From DATILI01 sp035476635 (GTDB lineage Bacteria; Pseudomonadota; Gammaproteobacteria; Burkholderiales; Burkholderiaceae_C): DNA of 17,780 nt. A program made the position numbers and the translations under genes. A model generated the notes under the pieces. That model worked only from the letters and a program-made list of their open reading frames with translations. It searched no databases and was not told the origin of the DNA. The stretch is from NCBI GenBank assembly GCA_035476635.1, contig DATILI010000007.1, positions 1 through 17,780 on the forward strand, in the 5' to 3' direction. Below, piece after piece: positions 1-6,905 of this stretch; within the stretch, counting starts at the first letter, position 1; every line of letters starts with the position of its first letter.

Positions 1-223
1 TCTCACGCTCGATCAGCGCGCGCAGCTGCGCACCGTCGCTCATGGCGATGACGTGGGCATGGTGCGCCACCTGATGGCCCGGCGCATTCGCATACCGGTC
101 CACAGCGATGGTCTCCACGCCCAGGCGCTGCAGCGCGATCAACACCTCCTTGCCCAGTTCCCCGCTGCCGAGCAGCATGACGCGCGTGGCGCGGGGAGAC
201 AGCGGGGTTCCGATGGGGTTCAT
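1..223 (-). CDS. purT: Formate-dependent phosphoribosylglycinamide formyltransferase (PurT), N-terminal part
   Basis: Reading leftward from the ATG at 223-221, 74 codons stay open to the window edge, so this is the N-terminal fifth of the protein. The translation begins MNPIGTPLSPRATRVMLLGS and continues with GELGKEV, then QRLGVETIAVDRYANAPG and HHAHVIAMSDGAQLRALIE. These are the start of the PurT ATP-grasp enzyme, with the nucleotide-binding GSGELGKE loop at residues 20-27 and the VDRYANAPGHQVAHHAHVI stretch typical of the family. PurT uses ATP and formate to formylate GAR in purine synthesis, in the cytoplasm. It is divergent from the porin operon and is probably a housekeeping gene at the border of the accessory operon. 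The start is preceded by a very C-rich leader on the coding strand with no clear Shine-Dalgarno sequence. The rest lies outside the window. Confidence 0.92.
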   Translation of the reverse strand, partial: MNPIGTPLSPRATRVMLLGSGELGKEVLIALQRLGVETIAVDRYANAPGHQVAHHAHVIAMSDGAQLRALIERE

Positions 224-226
224 GGC

Positions 227-248
227 GGGGGGGCGGGGGTTGTGGGGG
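227..248 (+). repeat. G-run cluster (G7-C-G5-TTGT-G5), possible quadruplex
   Basis: The plus strand carries runs of 7, 5 and 5 guanines separated by C and TTGT, directly upstream of the purT start codon. The seven-G run can supply two G-triplets, so four GGG tracts are available with loops of 1, 1 and 4 bases. This fits the simple quadruplex pattern. It lies on the template strand of purT, within the presumed leader. Whether it folds is unknown. Confidence 0.5.
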
Positions 249-252
249 ATCA

Positions 253-258
253 ATTATC
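253..258 (-). promoter_or_regulatory. Possible -10 element for purT
   Basis: On the minus strand this reads GATAAT, a 5/6 match to the sigma70 -10 consensus, about 30 bases upstream of the purT ATG. The sequence 17-18 bases further upstream (around 276-282) is CCAGGA-like and is not a good -35. The call rests on one hexamer and its position. Confidence 0.3.
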
Positions 259-482
259 GCGGTGCCGCTGGGTGTTCCTGGGAGGACGCGGTAAGCACCA
301 ACAAAACGGGAATGGCGGAGTTCACCGCAGCGGACTGCTTTCTCCCACACCTGCCCTCAGCGAACCTTTCTCCAGATATGGAGATATCGTTTCATTAATA
401 TCCTTGGACATGGAAAATCAGGGCGGTTTAGGCATTTCCCTCTCGGTCTAATACTCAAAGGGAAAACCCCAACTTCTATTTC

Positions 483-512
483 TTGACAGCTGCGGCCTCG
501 TCCGCCTAAACT
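483..512 (+). promoter_or_regulatory. Sigma70-type promoter of the porin-hyu operon
   Basis: A perfect -35 TTGACA (483-488) is followed by an 18-base spacer and a -10-like TAAACT (507-512, 4/6 to consensus). The expected start of transcription is near 518-520, giving a leader of about 70 bases before the porin ATG. It is the best promoter-like sequence upstream of the ten-gene operon. The LacI-type palindrome immediately downstream covers the expected start point, which is the arrangement expected for repression. Confidence 0.65.
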
Positions 513-515
513 TCA

Positions 516-529
516 ATGAATCGATTCAT
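516..529. promoter_or_regulatory. LacI-family operator candidate (perfect 14-base palindrome)
   Basis: The sequence ATGAATCGATTCAT is a perfect inverted repeat with a central CG dinucleotide, as is usual for LacI/PurR-family operators. It begins four bases after the -10 element and overlaps the predicted transcription start. The half-site CGATTCAT occurs again as a direct repeat at 536-543, exactly 14 bases downstream, so a second, weaker binding position is possible. The LacI-family gene at 12812-13897, at the far end of the same operon, is the natural candidate to bind here. This pairing is inferred from position and operator type. Confidence 0.65.
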
Positions 530-535
530 GGATAA

Positions 536-543
536 CGATTCAT
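536..543 (+). repeat. Second CGATTCAT half-site
   Basis: CGATTCAT at 536-543 repeats the right half of the palindrome (522-529) with a 14-base period, about 1.3 helical turns. Its left partner does not match well, so it is at most a half-operator. It may be an auxiliary contact site for the same regulator or a chance repeat. Confidence 0.35.
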
Positions 544-589
544 CAGGGCGGATGCGCAGTTACCTCAACCAAAGAACCGGAGAGAAGAG

Positions 590-1762
590 ATGAAAAAGAC
601 CCTTGTGGGCGCCGCCGTGGCAGCCGCCGCGCTCGCAGCCCAAGCACAGACTCCGGCGCCGCCGGCCCCAGCCACCAACGCGATAAGCAACACCATTTAT
701 GGCGTCCTTGACCTCGGCCTGACCTTCGTTGATGACATCGGCGGCGAGCACGTCTTGCAAGGCACCAGTGTCGGGATCCAGGGCAGCCGGCTCGGATTCC
801 GGGGCAACGTCGCCATCGATCCTGAGCTCAGCGCGGTCTATGTGCTGGAGGCAGGGTTCAATCCGGAAAATGGCACTCTGGGCCAGGGTGGCCGCCTCTT
901 TGGCCGCCAGGTATTCGGGGGCTTGAAGCATGAGCGCTACGGGCAGCTGACGTTCGGCCGTCAGTACGACAGCCTTGTGGACTACGTGCAGCCCGTCACG
1001 GCCAACGGCACAGTGGGCGGCGCCTACTTTGCCCACCCGTACGACAACGACAACACCAACAACACGCTGCGCTTCAACAATGTCCTGAAGTACCGCAGCC
1101 CCGCATTCGGTCCGTTCGGCCTCAGTGTGTCGCGCGGCTTCAGCAACCAGCCCGGCGGCACGAACAACAACAGCATGACCAGCGCCGGCGCCGGCTATTT
1201 CGACGGCAAGCTGAAGGTTGGCGCAGGCTACCTGCAAGTCAACAACGGTGGCTTGGCGGCTGCGGCTGCGAACCCGGCCGGCACGGCCACTACCGACCAG
1301 ATCTTTGCCTCCTCAAGGCGGCAGAAGGTGTTCGGCCTCGGCGCCAGCTACCTGCTCGGCACTTTCAAGGTGGGCGGCGCCGTCACTCGGGCCGACTACC
1401 AGGGGGTCAACCAGGCGACTACCGTCGGCGTCTCTTACAAGCTGGACAACTATGAGCTCAATCTCAGCTACTACGCCTCGCCCAAGCTCACGCTCTCCGG
1501 CGCCTACGTGCACACGCGTGGTGACGTGACCGGCCGCGGCGCGGCCTTCGCCAGCCCGCGCTGGGACCAGCTCAGCCTGCTCGCCGACTACCAGATCTAC
1601 AAGGGCTTGTATCTCTACGGCGAGCTGATCCACATGAAAGCGGGCGGCAGCCCCTTCGCGGTGGCGGCCAATGGCGGGCCGGCCGCCAAGATCAATCTCG
1701 TGGGCGCCTCATCGAGCGACCGGCAAAACCTGGCGCGGGTGGGCTTCCGCTACAACTTCTAA
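590..1762 (+). CDS. Outer-membrane porin, Gram-negative Porin_4/OmpC-like family
   Basis: This 390-residue protein has a signal peptide MKKTLVGAAVAAAALAAQAQ, probably cleaved around residues 18-20, followed by a short Pro/Ala-rich linker and ISNTIYGVLDLGLTFVDD. The first beta strand with YG.LD.G is typical of betaproteobacterial trimeric porins, as are GSRLGFRG, LEAGFNPENG and FGRQVFGGL, GQLTFGRQYD, and alternating aromatic strands. The last residues, ARVGFRYNF, end in the terminal Phe recognised by the BAM assembly machinery. The length is normal for the family. A strong GGAGAGAAGAG sits directly before the ATG. It is the first gene of the operon, and hyuA follows after 39 bases with no visible terminator. 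It therefore probably provides a pore for the compound handled by the downstream importer and enzymes. Selectivity cannot be told from sequence. Confidence 0.93.
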   Translation: MKKTLVGAAVAAAALAAQAQTPAPPAPATNAISNTIYGVLDLGLTFVDDIGGEHVLQGTSVGIQGSRLGFRGNVAIDPELSAVYVLEAGFNPENGTLGQGGRLFGRQVFGGLKHERYGQLTFGRQYDSLVDYVQPVTANGTVGGAYFAHPYDNDNTNNTLRFNNVLKYRSPAFGPFGLSVSRGFSNQPGGTNNNSMTSAGAGYFDGKLKVGAGYLQVNNGGLAAAAANPAGTATTDQIFASSRRQKVFGLGASYLLGTFKVGGAVTRADYQGVNQATTVGVSYKLDNYELNLSYYASPKLTLSGAYVHTRGDVTGRGAAFASPRWDQLSLLADYQIYKGLYLYGELIHMKAGGSPFAVAANGGPAAKINLVGASSSDRQNLARVGFRYNF

Positions 1763-1801
1763 AACGGCATCCGCCACTCACTTTCCTCTTTAGAGCATCC
1801 C

Positions 1802-3895
1802 ATGACATCCGCAGCAGCGTACCGGGTCGGAGCCGACATCGGCGGCACCTTCACCGACATCGTCGTCGCCGACGACCAGGGAGGCCTGCATACCCGCAAG
1901 GTCTCATCCACCCCGGACGACTATGGACGGGCCATCGTCGACGGTTTGACCGGCCTGCTGCGGGACATCGGCGCCGCGGCGTCGCAGGTGATCGAAGTGA
2001 TCCACGCCACCACGGTGGCCACCAACACGGTGCTGGAGGGGAAGGGCGCACGCACCGCCCTGATCACCACGCGCGGATTTCGCGACGTGCTGGAGATCGG
2101 ACGGCTGCGCGCGCCGGTGATGTATGACCTGGGCTATGCCAAGCAGCGCGCGCTCGCGTTGCGCCGGCACCGGTACGAGGTGTCGGAGCGCCTGCGCGCC
2201 GACGGCAGCATAGACACGCCCCTGGACGAGGGCGGCCTGGACGCCATTGTGAGCAGCCTGCGGCAGGAAGGAATCGAGGCGGTGGCGGTCAGCCTGCTCC
2301 ACGCCTATGCCAATCCGGTTCATGAACTGCGCATCCGCGAACTGCTGGCGCAGGCCTTCGGCGACCGCATCTACATCACCTGCTCGCACGAGATTCTGCC
2401 GGAGATCCGGGAGTACGAGCGCACCAGCACCACGGTAGTCAATGCGTACCTGGGTCCGGTCGTCGTCGGCTATCTTCATTCGCTCATGGACAAGTTGCAC
2501 GGGATGGGCATCTACGCGCCGCTGCGCATCATGCATTCCAACGGCGGCGTGATGACGGCCGACGCCGTCATGCGCAAGCCGGCCTGCATCATCGAATCCG
2601 GCCCCGCCGCAGGTGTGATTGCCGGTGCCCACGCCGCGGTGCGATCCGGCCGAGCCGATGCGATCACGGTGGACATGGGTGGCACCACGGCCAAGGCAGC
2701 GATCGTGGAACAAGGGCAGCCGGCCCGCACGACCGAATACGAGGTGGGCGCAGGCATCAACCTCAGCAGCAAACTCGTGAAGGGAGGCGGACACGCGGTG
2801 AAGCTGCCCTTCATCGACGTGTCGGAGATCGGCGCCGGCGGTGGCAGCAAGGTGCGGCTGGACGCTGGCGGGCTAATCCAGGTGGGCCCCGATTCGGCCG
2901 GCTCCGTGCCCGGCCCGGTGTGCTACGGCACGGGCGGTACCACCCCCACCCTGACCGATGCATTCGTGACGTTGGGTTACCTCAACCCGCGTCAGCTCGC
3001 GGGTGGTGAGGTACTGATCCAGGCGCCGCTGGCGCTGCAGGCGATGCGCGACGCGATCGCCACGCCAACGGGCCTGTCACTGCACGACGCTGCGTATGGC
3101 GTGCTCTCGGTCGCAGCTGCCACCATGACCCGCGCGGTCAAGGCCGTGTCGGTCTACCGCGGCCGGGATCCGCGCGAGTTCGCGCTGATCGCCTTCGGCG
3201 GCAACGGGCCGGTCATCGCCCATGCCATCGCCCGGCTGGTGGACATGAAGACCGTGCTCGTGCCGCCCAGCCCTGGAGTCTTCAGCGCGGTCGGGCTGCT
3301 GCATTCGCAGACCCAGCATGAGTTCATGCGCACGCTGTTCCGCCGGCTCGACCAACTTCGGCCGGGCGAACTGCAGGCCGGGCTCATCGCCTTGCAGGCG
3401 CAGGCGCACGACGAAATGGCGGGCGAGGGCTATGCCCTGGACGCGATCCGCCTGCAGCCGGCACTGGACCTGCGATACGCTGGCCAGGCGTTCGAGCTGA
3501 CCGTGCCGGTGGCCGGCGAGGTCGGCGCAGCGGATTTCATGCGGCGCGTGGTGCAGGACTTTCATGCCGAGCACCGCAAGACCTACGGCCATGCTTCCAT
3601 CACCGACGCGATCGAGGTGGTCAACCTGCGCGTCAGCGGCACGCTGGCGCAGAGCAGCGCATTCTCCGCCGGCTGGCTGGCTCACGGCGCTGGCCGGGCC
3701 GCGCCGTCCAGTCGCACCGCGTACTTCGGCCCCGGCTTCGGCTTGCTCGAAACACCGGTGCTCGGCCGCGACGCGCTTCGCCAAGGGCCCGTCCAGGGGC
3801 CACTGATCGTGGAGGAATACGACTCCACCGTGGTCATTCCGCCCGGCGCCAGCGCCATGACGGACGAACACCACAACATCGTGATCACGCTATGA
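1802..3895 (+). CDS. hyuA: Hydantoinase/oxoprolinase subunit A (HyuA, ATP-binding)
   Basis: This 697-residue protein belongs to the N-methylhydantoinase A/5-oxoprolinase/acetone carboxylase beta family. Visible landmarks are the phosphate-binding VGADIGGTFTDIVV near residues 9-22 (GGTFTD 14-19), HATTVATNTVLEGKGA near 67-82, HSNGG at 245-249, ESGPAAGV near 265, the second ATP-site motif DMGGTTAK at 291-298, GAGGGS near 345, and GGNGP near 465. The fold is ASKHA-type, with the hydantoinase A N-terminal domain followed by the main domain, and the length is typical. With HyuB it is expected to hydrolyse a cyclic amide (hydantoin, lactam or oxoproline type), or carboxylate a ketone, using ATP in the cytoplasm. 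The gene ends in an ATGA overlap with hyuB, so the subunits are translationally coupled. The Shine-Dalgarno sequence is weak (TTTAGAG, about 7 bases before the ATG). The substrate is not deducible because the family is functionally broad. Confidence 0.93.
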   Translation: MTSAAAYRVGADIGGTFTDIVVADDQGGLHTRKVSSTPDDYGRAIVDGLTGLLRDIGAAASQVIEVIHATTVATNTVLEGKGARTALITTRGFRDVLEIGRLRAPVMYDLGYAKQRALALRRHRYEVSERLRADGSIDTPLDEGGLDAIVSSLRQEGIEAVAVSLLHAYANPVHELRIRELLAQAFGDRIYITCSHEILPEIREYERTSTTVVNAYLGPVVVGYLHSLMDKLHGMGIYAPLRIMHSNGGVMTADAVMRKPACIIESGPAAGVIAGAHAAVRSGRADAITVDMGGTTAKAAIVEQGQPARTTEYEVGAGINLSSKLVKGGGHAVKLPFIDVSEIGAGGGSKVRLDAGGLIQVGPDSAGSVPGPVCYGTGGTTPTLTDAFVTLGYLNPRQLAGGEVLIQAPLALQAMRDAIATPTGLSLHDAAYGVLSVAAATMTRAVKAVSVYRGRDPREFALIAFGGNGPVIAHAIARLVDMKTVLVPPSPGVFSAVGLLHSQTQHEFMRTLFRRLDQLRPGELQAGLIALQAQAHDEMAGEGYALDAIRLQPALDLRYAGQAFELTVPVAGEVGAADFMRRVVQDFHAEHRKTYGHASITDAIEVVNLRVSGTLAQSSAFSAGWLAHGAGRAAPSSRTAYFGPGFGLLETPVLGRDALRQGPVQGPLIVEEYDSTVVIPPGASAMTDEHHNIVITL

Positions 3896-5712
3896 GCCGC
3901 GCCATGAACATTGACCCCGCCAGCCTCGAAATCCTGAAGAACGCGCTGGGCTCCATCGCCGACGAGATGGCGCTCGTGGTGCTGCGCACGGCCTATTCGC
4001 CGATCGTGCGCGATTCCATGGATTACTCCACCGCAGTGTTCGATGGCCAAGGGCGCGCCATTGCCCAAGGGCTCACGCTCGCGATTCACCTGGGAGCTTT
4101 CCCCGATGCGATGCGCCAGCTCATGCGCGAGCAGGCGGCCACGACGCGGCCGGGCGACATGTTCATCCTGAATGACCCCTACGTCGCCGGGGGCATGCAC
4201 CTGCCGGACGTGTACGTCATCCAGCCGGTGTTCTTCGAGGGACATCTCGCGGCCTTCGCGGCGACCATCGTGCATCATGCCGATATCGGCGGACTCGCCC
4301 CCGGCAGCATGGCGCTTGCCGCGACCGAGATTCACCAGGAAGGTGTGCGCATCCCGCTCATCAAGCTGTACCGCGAGGGCGTCGCCAACGACGACCTGTT
4401 GGCATTGCTGGAGTTGAACTCGCGCATGCCGACGCAAATGCGTGGCGACCTGCGGGCACAGGTCTCGGCCTGCCGGGCGGGCGAGCGAGGGCTGCTGGCG
4501 CTGCTGGCCAAGCATGGCCTGGAGGGCTTCAATCGCTATGTCGAGGCCTTGCACGTCTATGCCCACACCTTGGCTCGGGGCGCCGTGGCAGCCATGCCCG
4601 AGGGCGAGTACGAGCATTTGGATTTTATTGACGGGCTGGGCGAGGCGCCCACGCCCATCAAATTTTGCGTACGTGTGAGCGTGCGGGCCGGCCACGTCAC
4701 GGTGGATTGGGCCGGCACCAGCCCGCAGGTCGCGGGCGCGATCAACTGCCCCATCGCGACAACGAACTCGGTGGCGCTGGCTGCGCTGCGCTCCGCGATC
4801 GGCGTGGAGGTGCCCAACTGCGAAGGCTTCAACCAGGTGCTCACCGTCAAGGCCGAGCCCGGCAGCATCGTCCACCCGAACGCGCCGGCCGCCTGCGCCG
4901 CCCGCGGTGTGCTGGCCTACCGCATGTTCGATGTCTTGCAGGGAGCCTTCGCCAAGATCGTGCCGCAGCGCATGCCGGCGCTGGGCGAAGGCGGGCCATC
5001 GGTGGTGTCGCTCTCCGGCCGCGCCAACGGGCAGCCCTGGCTGATCACCGACGGTGTGCTGGGCAGCTGGGGCGGGCGCCCATCGAGCGATGGCGTTGAC
5101 GGAATCGCCAGCCCCCTGGGCAACATGTCCAACCAGCCGGTGGAGCTGATCGAGGCGCGGGTTCCGGTGCAGGTGACGCGCTATGGCCTGGTGCAGGATT
5201 CGGGCGGCGCCGGCCGCCACCGCGGCGGCATGGCCATGGTGCGCGAGTATCGGTTGCTCGGTGAGGATGCCGCGCTGTCATTGCGTTCCGACCGGCGCGA
5301 CCACCTGCCGGCCGGCGTGGACGGCGGGCTTCACGGTTCTCCATCGCTCAACATTCTCGTGAACGACACGGGGCCGCACCTGGTACCGGTCATGCCCAGC
5401 GGCTTGCTCCAGATGCGGCACGGCGACCGGCTGTTGCACATCGCGGCCAGCGCCGGCGGCCACGGTGATCCGCTGGAGCGGCAGCCCGCCGCCGTGCTGG
5501 AGGACATTCTGGATGGCCGCGTCAGCAACCGCTATGCCCGTGAGGTGTACGGCGTGGTACTGGATGCGACAAGCCGCGGCATCGACGCACCCGCGACCGC
5601 TGCCTTGCGGCGCGATCTCGCAGCCCAGCCGATCCAGGAGCGTGTGCGACGGCAACTGCAATGCTTCGCGGCCACCAACGAGTTGCCCGCCGCGTGGGTG
5701 GGCCTGGAATGA
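3892..5712 (+). CDS. hyuB: Hydantoinase/oxoprolinase subunit B (HyuB)
   Basis: This 606-residue protein begins with IDPASLEILKNALGSIADEM and has the landmark motifs of the hydantoinase B/oxoprolinase family. These are NDPYVAGGMHLPDVYV from residue 94, IVHHADIGG with H128, H129 and D131 as probable metal ligands, a central GEGGPS, and LGSWGGRPSSDGVDG with SPLGNMSNQPVE. A conserved C-terminal stretch RDHLPAGVDGGLHG and GGHGDPLERQP follows. Members form a complex with HyuA, and this subunit carries the metal-dependent hydrolytic or carboxylation centre. Its ATG overlaps the hyuA stop (ATGA), and its own stop overlaps the racemase-like start in the same way. A second in-frame ATG twelve bases downstream (3904) is a possible alternative start. 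Within the family the roles include N-methylhydantoinase, 5-oxoprolinase, caprolactamase-like enzymes and acetophenone carboxylase, and nothing here selects among them. Confidence 0.93.
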   Translation: MSRAMNIDPASLEILKNALGSIADEMALVVLRTAYSPIVRDSMDYSTAVFDGQGRAIAQGLTLAIHLGAFPDAMRQLMREQAATTRPGDMFILNDPYVAGGMHLPDVYVIQPVFFEGHLAAFAATIVHHADIGGLAPGSMALAATEIHQEGVRIPLIKLYREGVANDDLLALLELNSRMPTQMRGDLRAQVSACRAGERGLLALLAKHGLEGFNRYVEALHVYAHTLARGAVAAMPEGEYEHLDFIDGLGEAPTPIKFCVRVSVRAGHVTVDWAGTSPQVAGAINCPIATTNSVALAALRSAIGVEVPNCEGFNQVLTVKAEPGSIVHPNAPAACAARGVLAYRMFDVLQGAFAKIVPQRMPALGEGGPSVVSLSGRANGQPWLITDGVLGSWGGRPSSDGVDGIASPLGNMSNQPVELIEARVPVQVTRYGLVQDSGGAGRHRGGMAMVREYRLLGEDAALSLRSDRRDHLPAGVDGGLHGSPSLNILVNDTGPHLVPVMPSGLLQMRHGDRLLHIAASAGGHGDPLERQPAAVLEDILDGRVSNRYAREVYGVVLDATSRGIDAPATAALRRDLAAQPIQERVRRQLQCFAATNELPAAWVGLE

Positions 5713-6905
5713 GCATGAAGCCCGCTCTGCCACTCGAGTTGCACGACGCCCGCCTGCTTCGGCCCAGCTGGGCCGAAATCGACCGCGACGCGCTGCGCCA
5801 CAACGTGCAGGCGGCGCGGCGAGCGATCGGACCGGATCGCAAGATATGGTTCGTCTGCAAGGGCGACGGCTTTGGCTTCGGCGCCGCACGCGTCGCCACC
5901 TGGGCGCTCGAAGCCGGCGTCGACGCCTTGTGCGTCGGCAGCCCGGACGAAGCCTGGGCGATCCGGCGCGCCGGAATCGATGCGGACATCCTCCTGTTCG
6001 CCTGCACCCTGCCACAAGATGTTTCGGCTCTGGCGGAGCTGGACGTGATCCTCAGCATCCACAGCCCGCAGATGCTGGAGGCCGTCGCGGCGCTGGGCAG
6101 GTCGGTGGACGTTTTCCTGGAGATCGATTCGGGCTTCGGCCGCTTCGGCCTTCAACCCGCGCAATGGCGCAGCGCATTGGCAAGGCTGCGAGGCATGCCG
6201 CTGGTCCAACTGCACGGCGTGTACAGCCACCTCAGCGCGCCGGAGGATGAGGCCACCAGCGCGCAGCAAGCGGCTGTCTTCGCGCGAGCCGTCGGCGACG
6301 CGCAGCAACAAGGCTTCCAGGGGCTCGAGTGCGTTCTTGCCAGCAGCCGCGTGATGATCCTGCACCCGCAGCTGAATCACACCGGTGTGGACCCGGGACG
6401 CTTCATCTACGGGGCGCTGGATGCAGCGCTCGCCGAGCGCGCCGGCCTTCGGCCCCTGCTGCACGCGGTGCGCGGCCGCATCATCCATGTCCAGGAACAC
6501 GAAGCGGGCAAGAGCCTGGGCCTGGGTTACGGCGCGCCTATCGTTCTGGGCAAACCGATGCGCCTGGCCGTGGTTCCCATCGGGTTCTGGGACGGCTTGA
6601 ACCATGCGCCGCCGCTCGGCCGCGTGATCGTCGCCGGCCAGTTCGCGCCGGTGGTCGGCCGCCGCAGCTTCCAGCACACCGTCATCGACGTGAGTGCCGT
6701 GCCCAACGCAGATGTGGGCAGCCTCGTCACGCTGGTCGGGCAGGACGGCGACTGCGCCATCCCCATCGATGAACTGGCGGCCACCCTGGGCGTACCGCTG
6801 ATGGAGCTGCTCCCTCGCCTGGTGCGCGGCCTGCCGCAGGTTTGCCTGCATGAGCAAAGCACCCCAAACCCCCACAAAATCCTTTTTCAGGAGACAACGC
6901 AATGA
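5709..6905 (+). CDS. Alanine-racemase-fold PLP enzyme (fold type III) with altered active site
   Basis: The likely start is the ATG at 5709, which overlaps the hyuB stop (ATGA) and gives 398 residues. The open frame extends 16 codons upstream inside hyuB. RPSWAEIDRDALRHNV opens the PLP barrel. K51 in VCKGDGFGFG takes the place of the PLP lysine in KADAYGHG, R145 lies in SGFGRFG, H174 in GVYSHLS, and GYGAPIVL with Y274 aligns with the catalytic tyrosine of alanine racemase. By eye, several usual residues differ. The Tyr of AYGHG is F55, the Arg of the RPGxxLYG motif is D228 (VDPGRFIYG), the Tyr of PIGYADG is F293, and the Met-Asp of the CMDQ loop is F321-Q322. The C-terminal beta domain is complete. 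It may racemise or epimerise the product or substrate of HyuAB, but the Arg-to-Asp change makes ordinary alanine racemase activity doubtful. Its stop overlaps the next gene start. Confidence 0.85.
   Translation: MSMKPALPLELHDARLLRPSWAEIDRDALRHNVQAARRAIGPDRKIWFVCKGDGFGFGAARVATWALEAGVDALCVGSPDEAWAIRRAGIDADILLFACTLPQDVSALAELDVILSIHSPQMLEAVAALGRSVDVFLEIDSGFGRFGLQPAQWRSALARLRGMPLVQLHGVYSHLSAPEDEATSAQQAAVFARAVGDAQQQGFQGLECVLASSRVMILHPQLNHTGVDPGRFIYGALDAALAERAGLRPLLHAVRGRIIHVQEHEAGKSLGLGYGAPIVLGKPMRLAVVPIGFWDGLNHAPPLGRVIVAGQFAPVVGRRSFQHTVIDVSAVPNADVGSLVTLVGQDGDCAIPIDELAATLGVPLMELLPRLVRGLPQVCLHEQSTPNPHKILFQETTQ

Larger units (their letters stand above)
224..589. promoter_or_regulatory. Divergent intergenic region between purT and the porin operon
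   Basis: This 366-base stretch contains no credible gene. From left to right I see a G-run cluster (227-248) forming the purT leader, a possible purT -10, and a lower-GC middle part with a small inverted repeat TCTCC-AGATAT-GGAGA at 369-384. Then come a sigma70-like promoter at 483-512, a LacI-type palindrome at 516-529, and a strong ribosome-binding sequence GGAGAGAAGAG at 579-589 just before the porin ATG. The short reading frames that cross it have no recognisable protein character. Confidence 0.75.

Noticed and set aside
369..384. Terminator hairpin TCTCC-AGATAT-GGAGA upstream of the porin promoter
   Set aside because: The stem is only five base pairs and is not followed by a T-tract. 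No gene ends nearby.
5661..5708. Upstream start for the racemase-fold gene inside hyuB
   Set aside because: The ATG at 5709 gives the ATGA overlap used at other junctions in this operon, and the extra 16 residues resemble nothing in the family.
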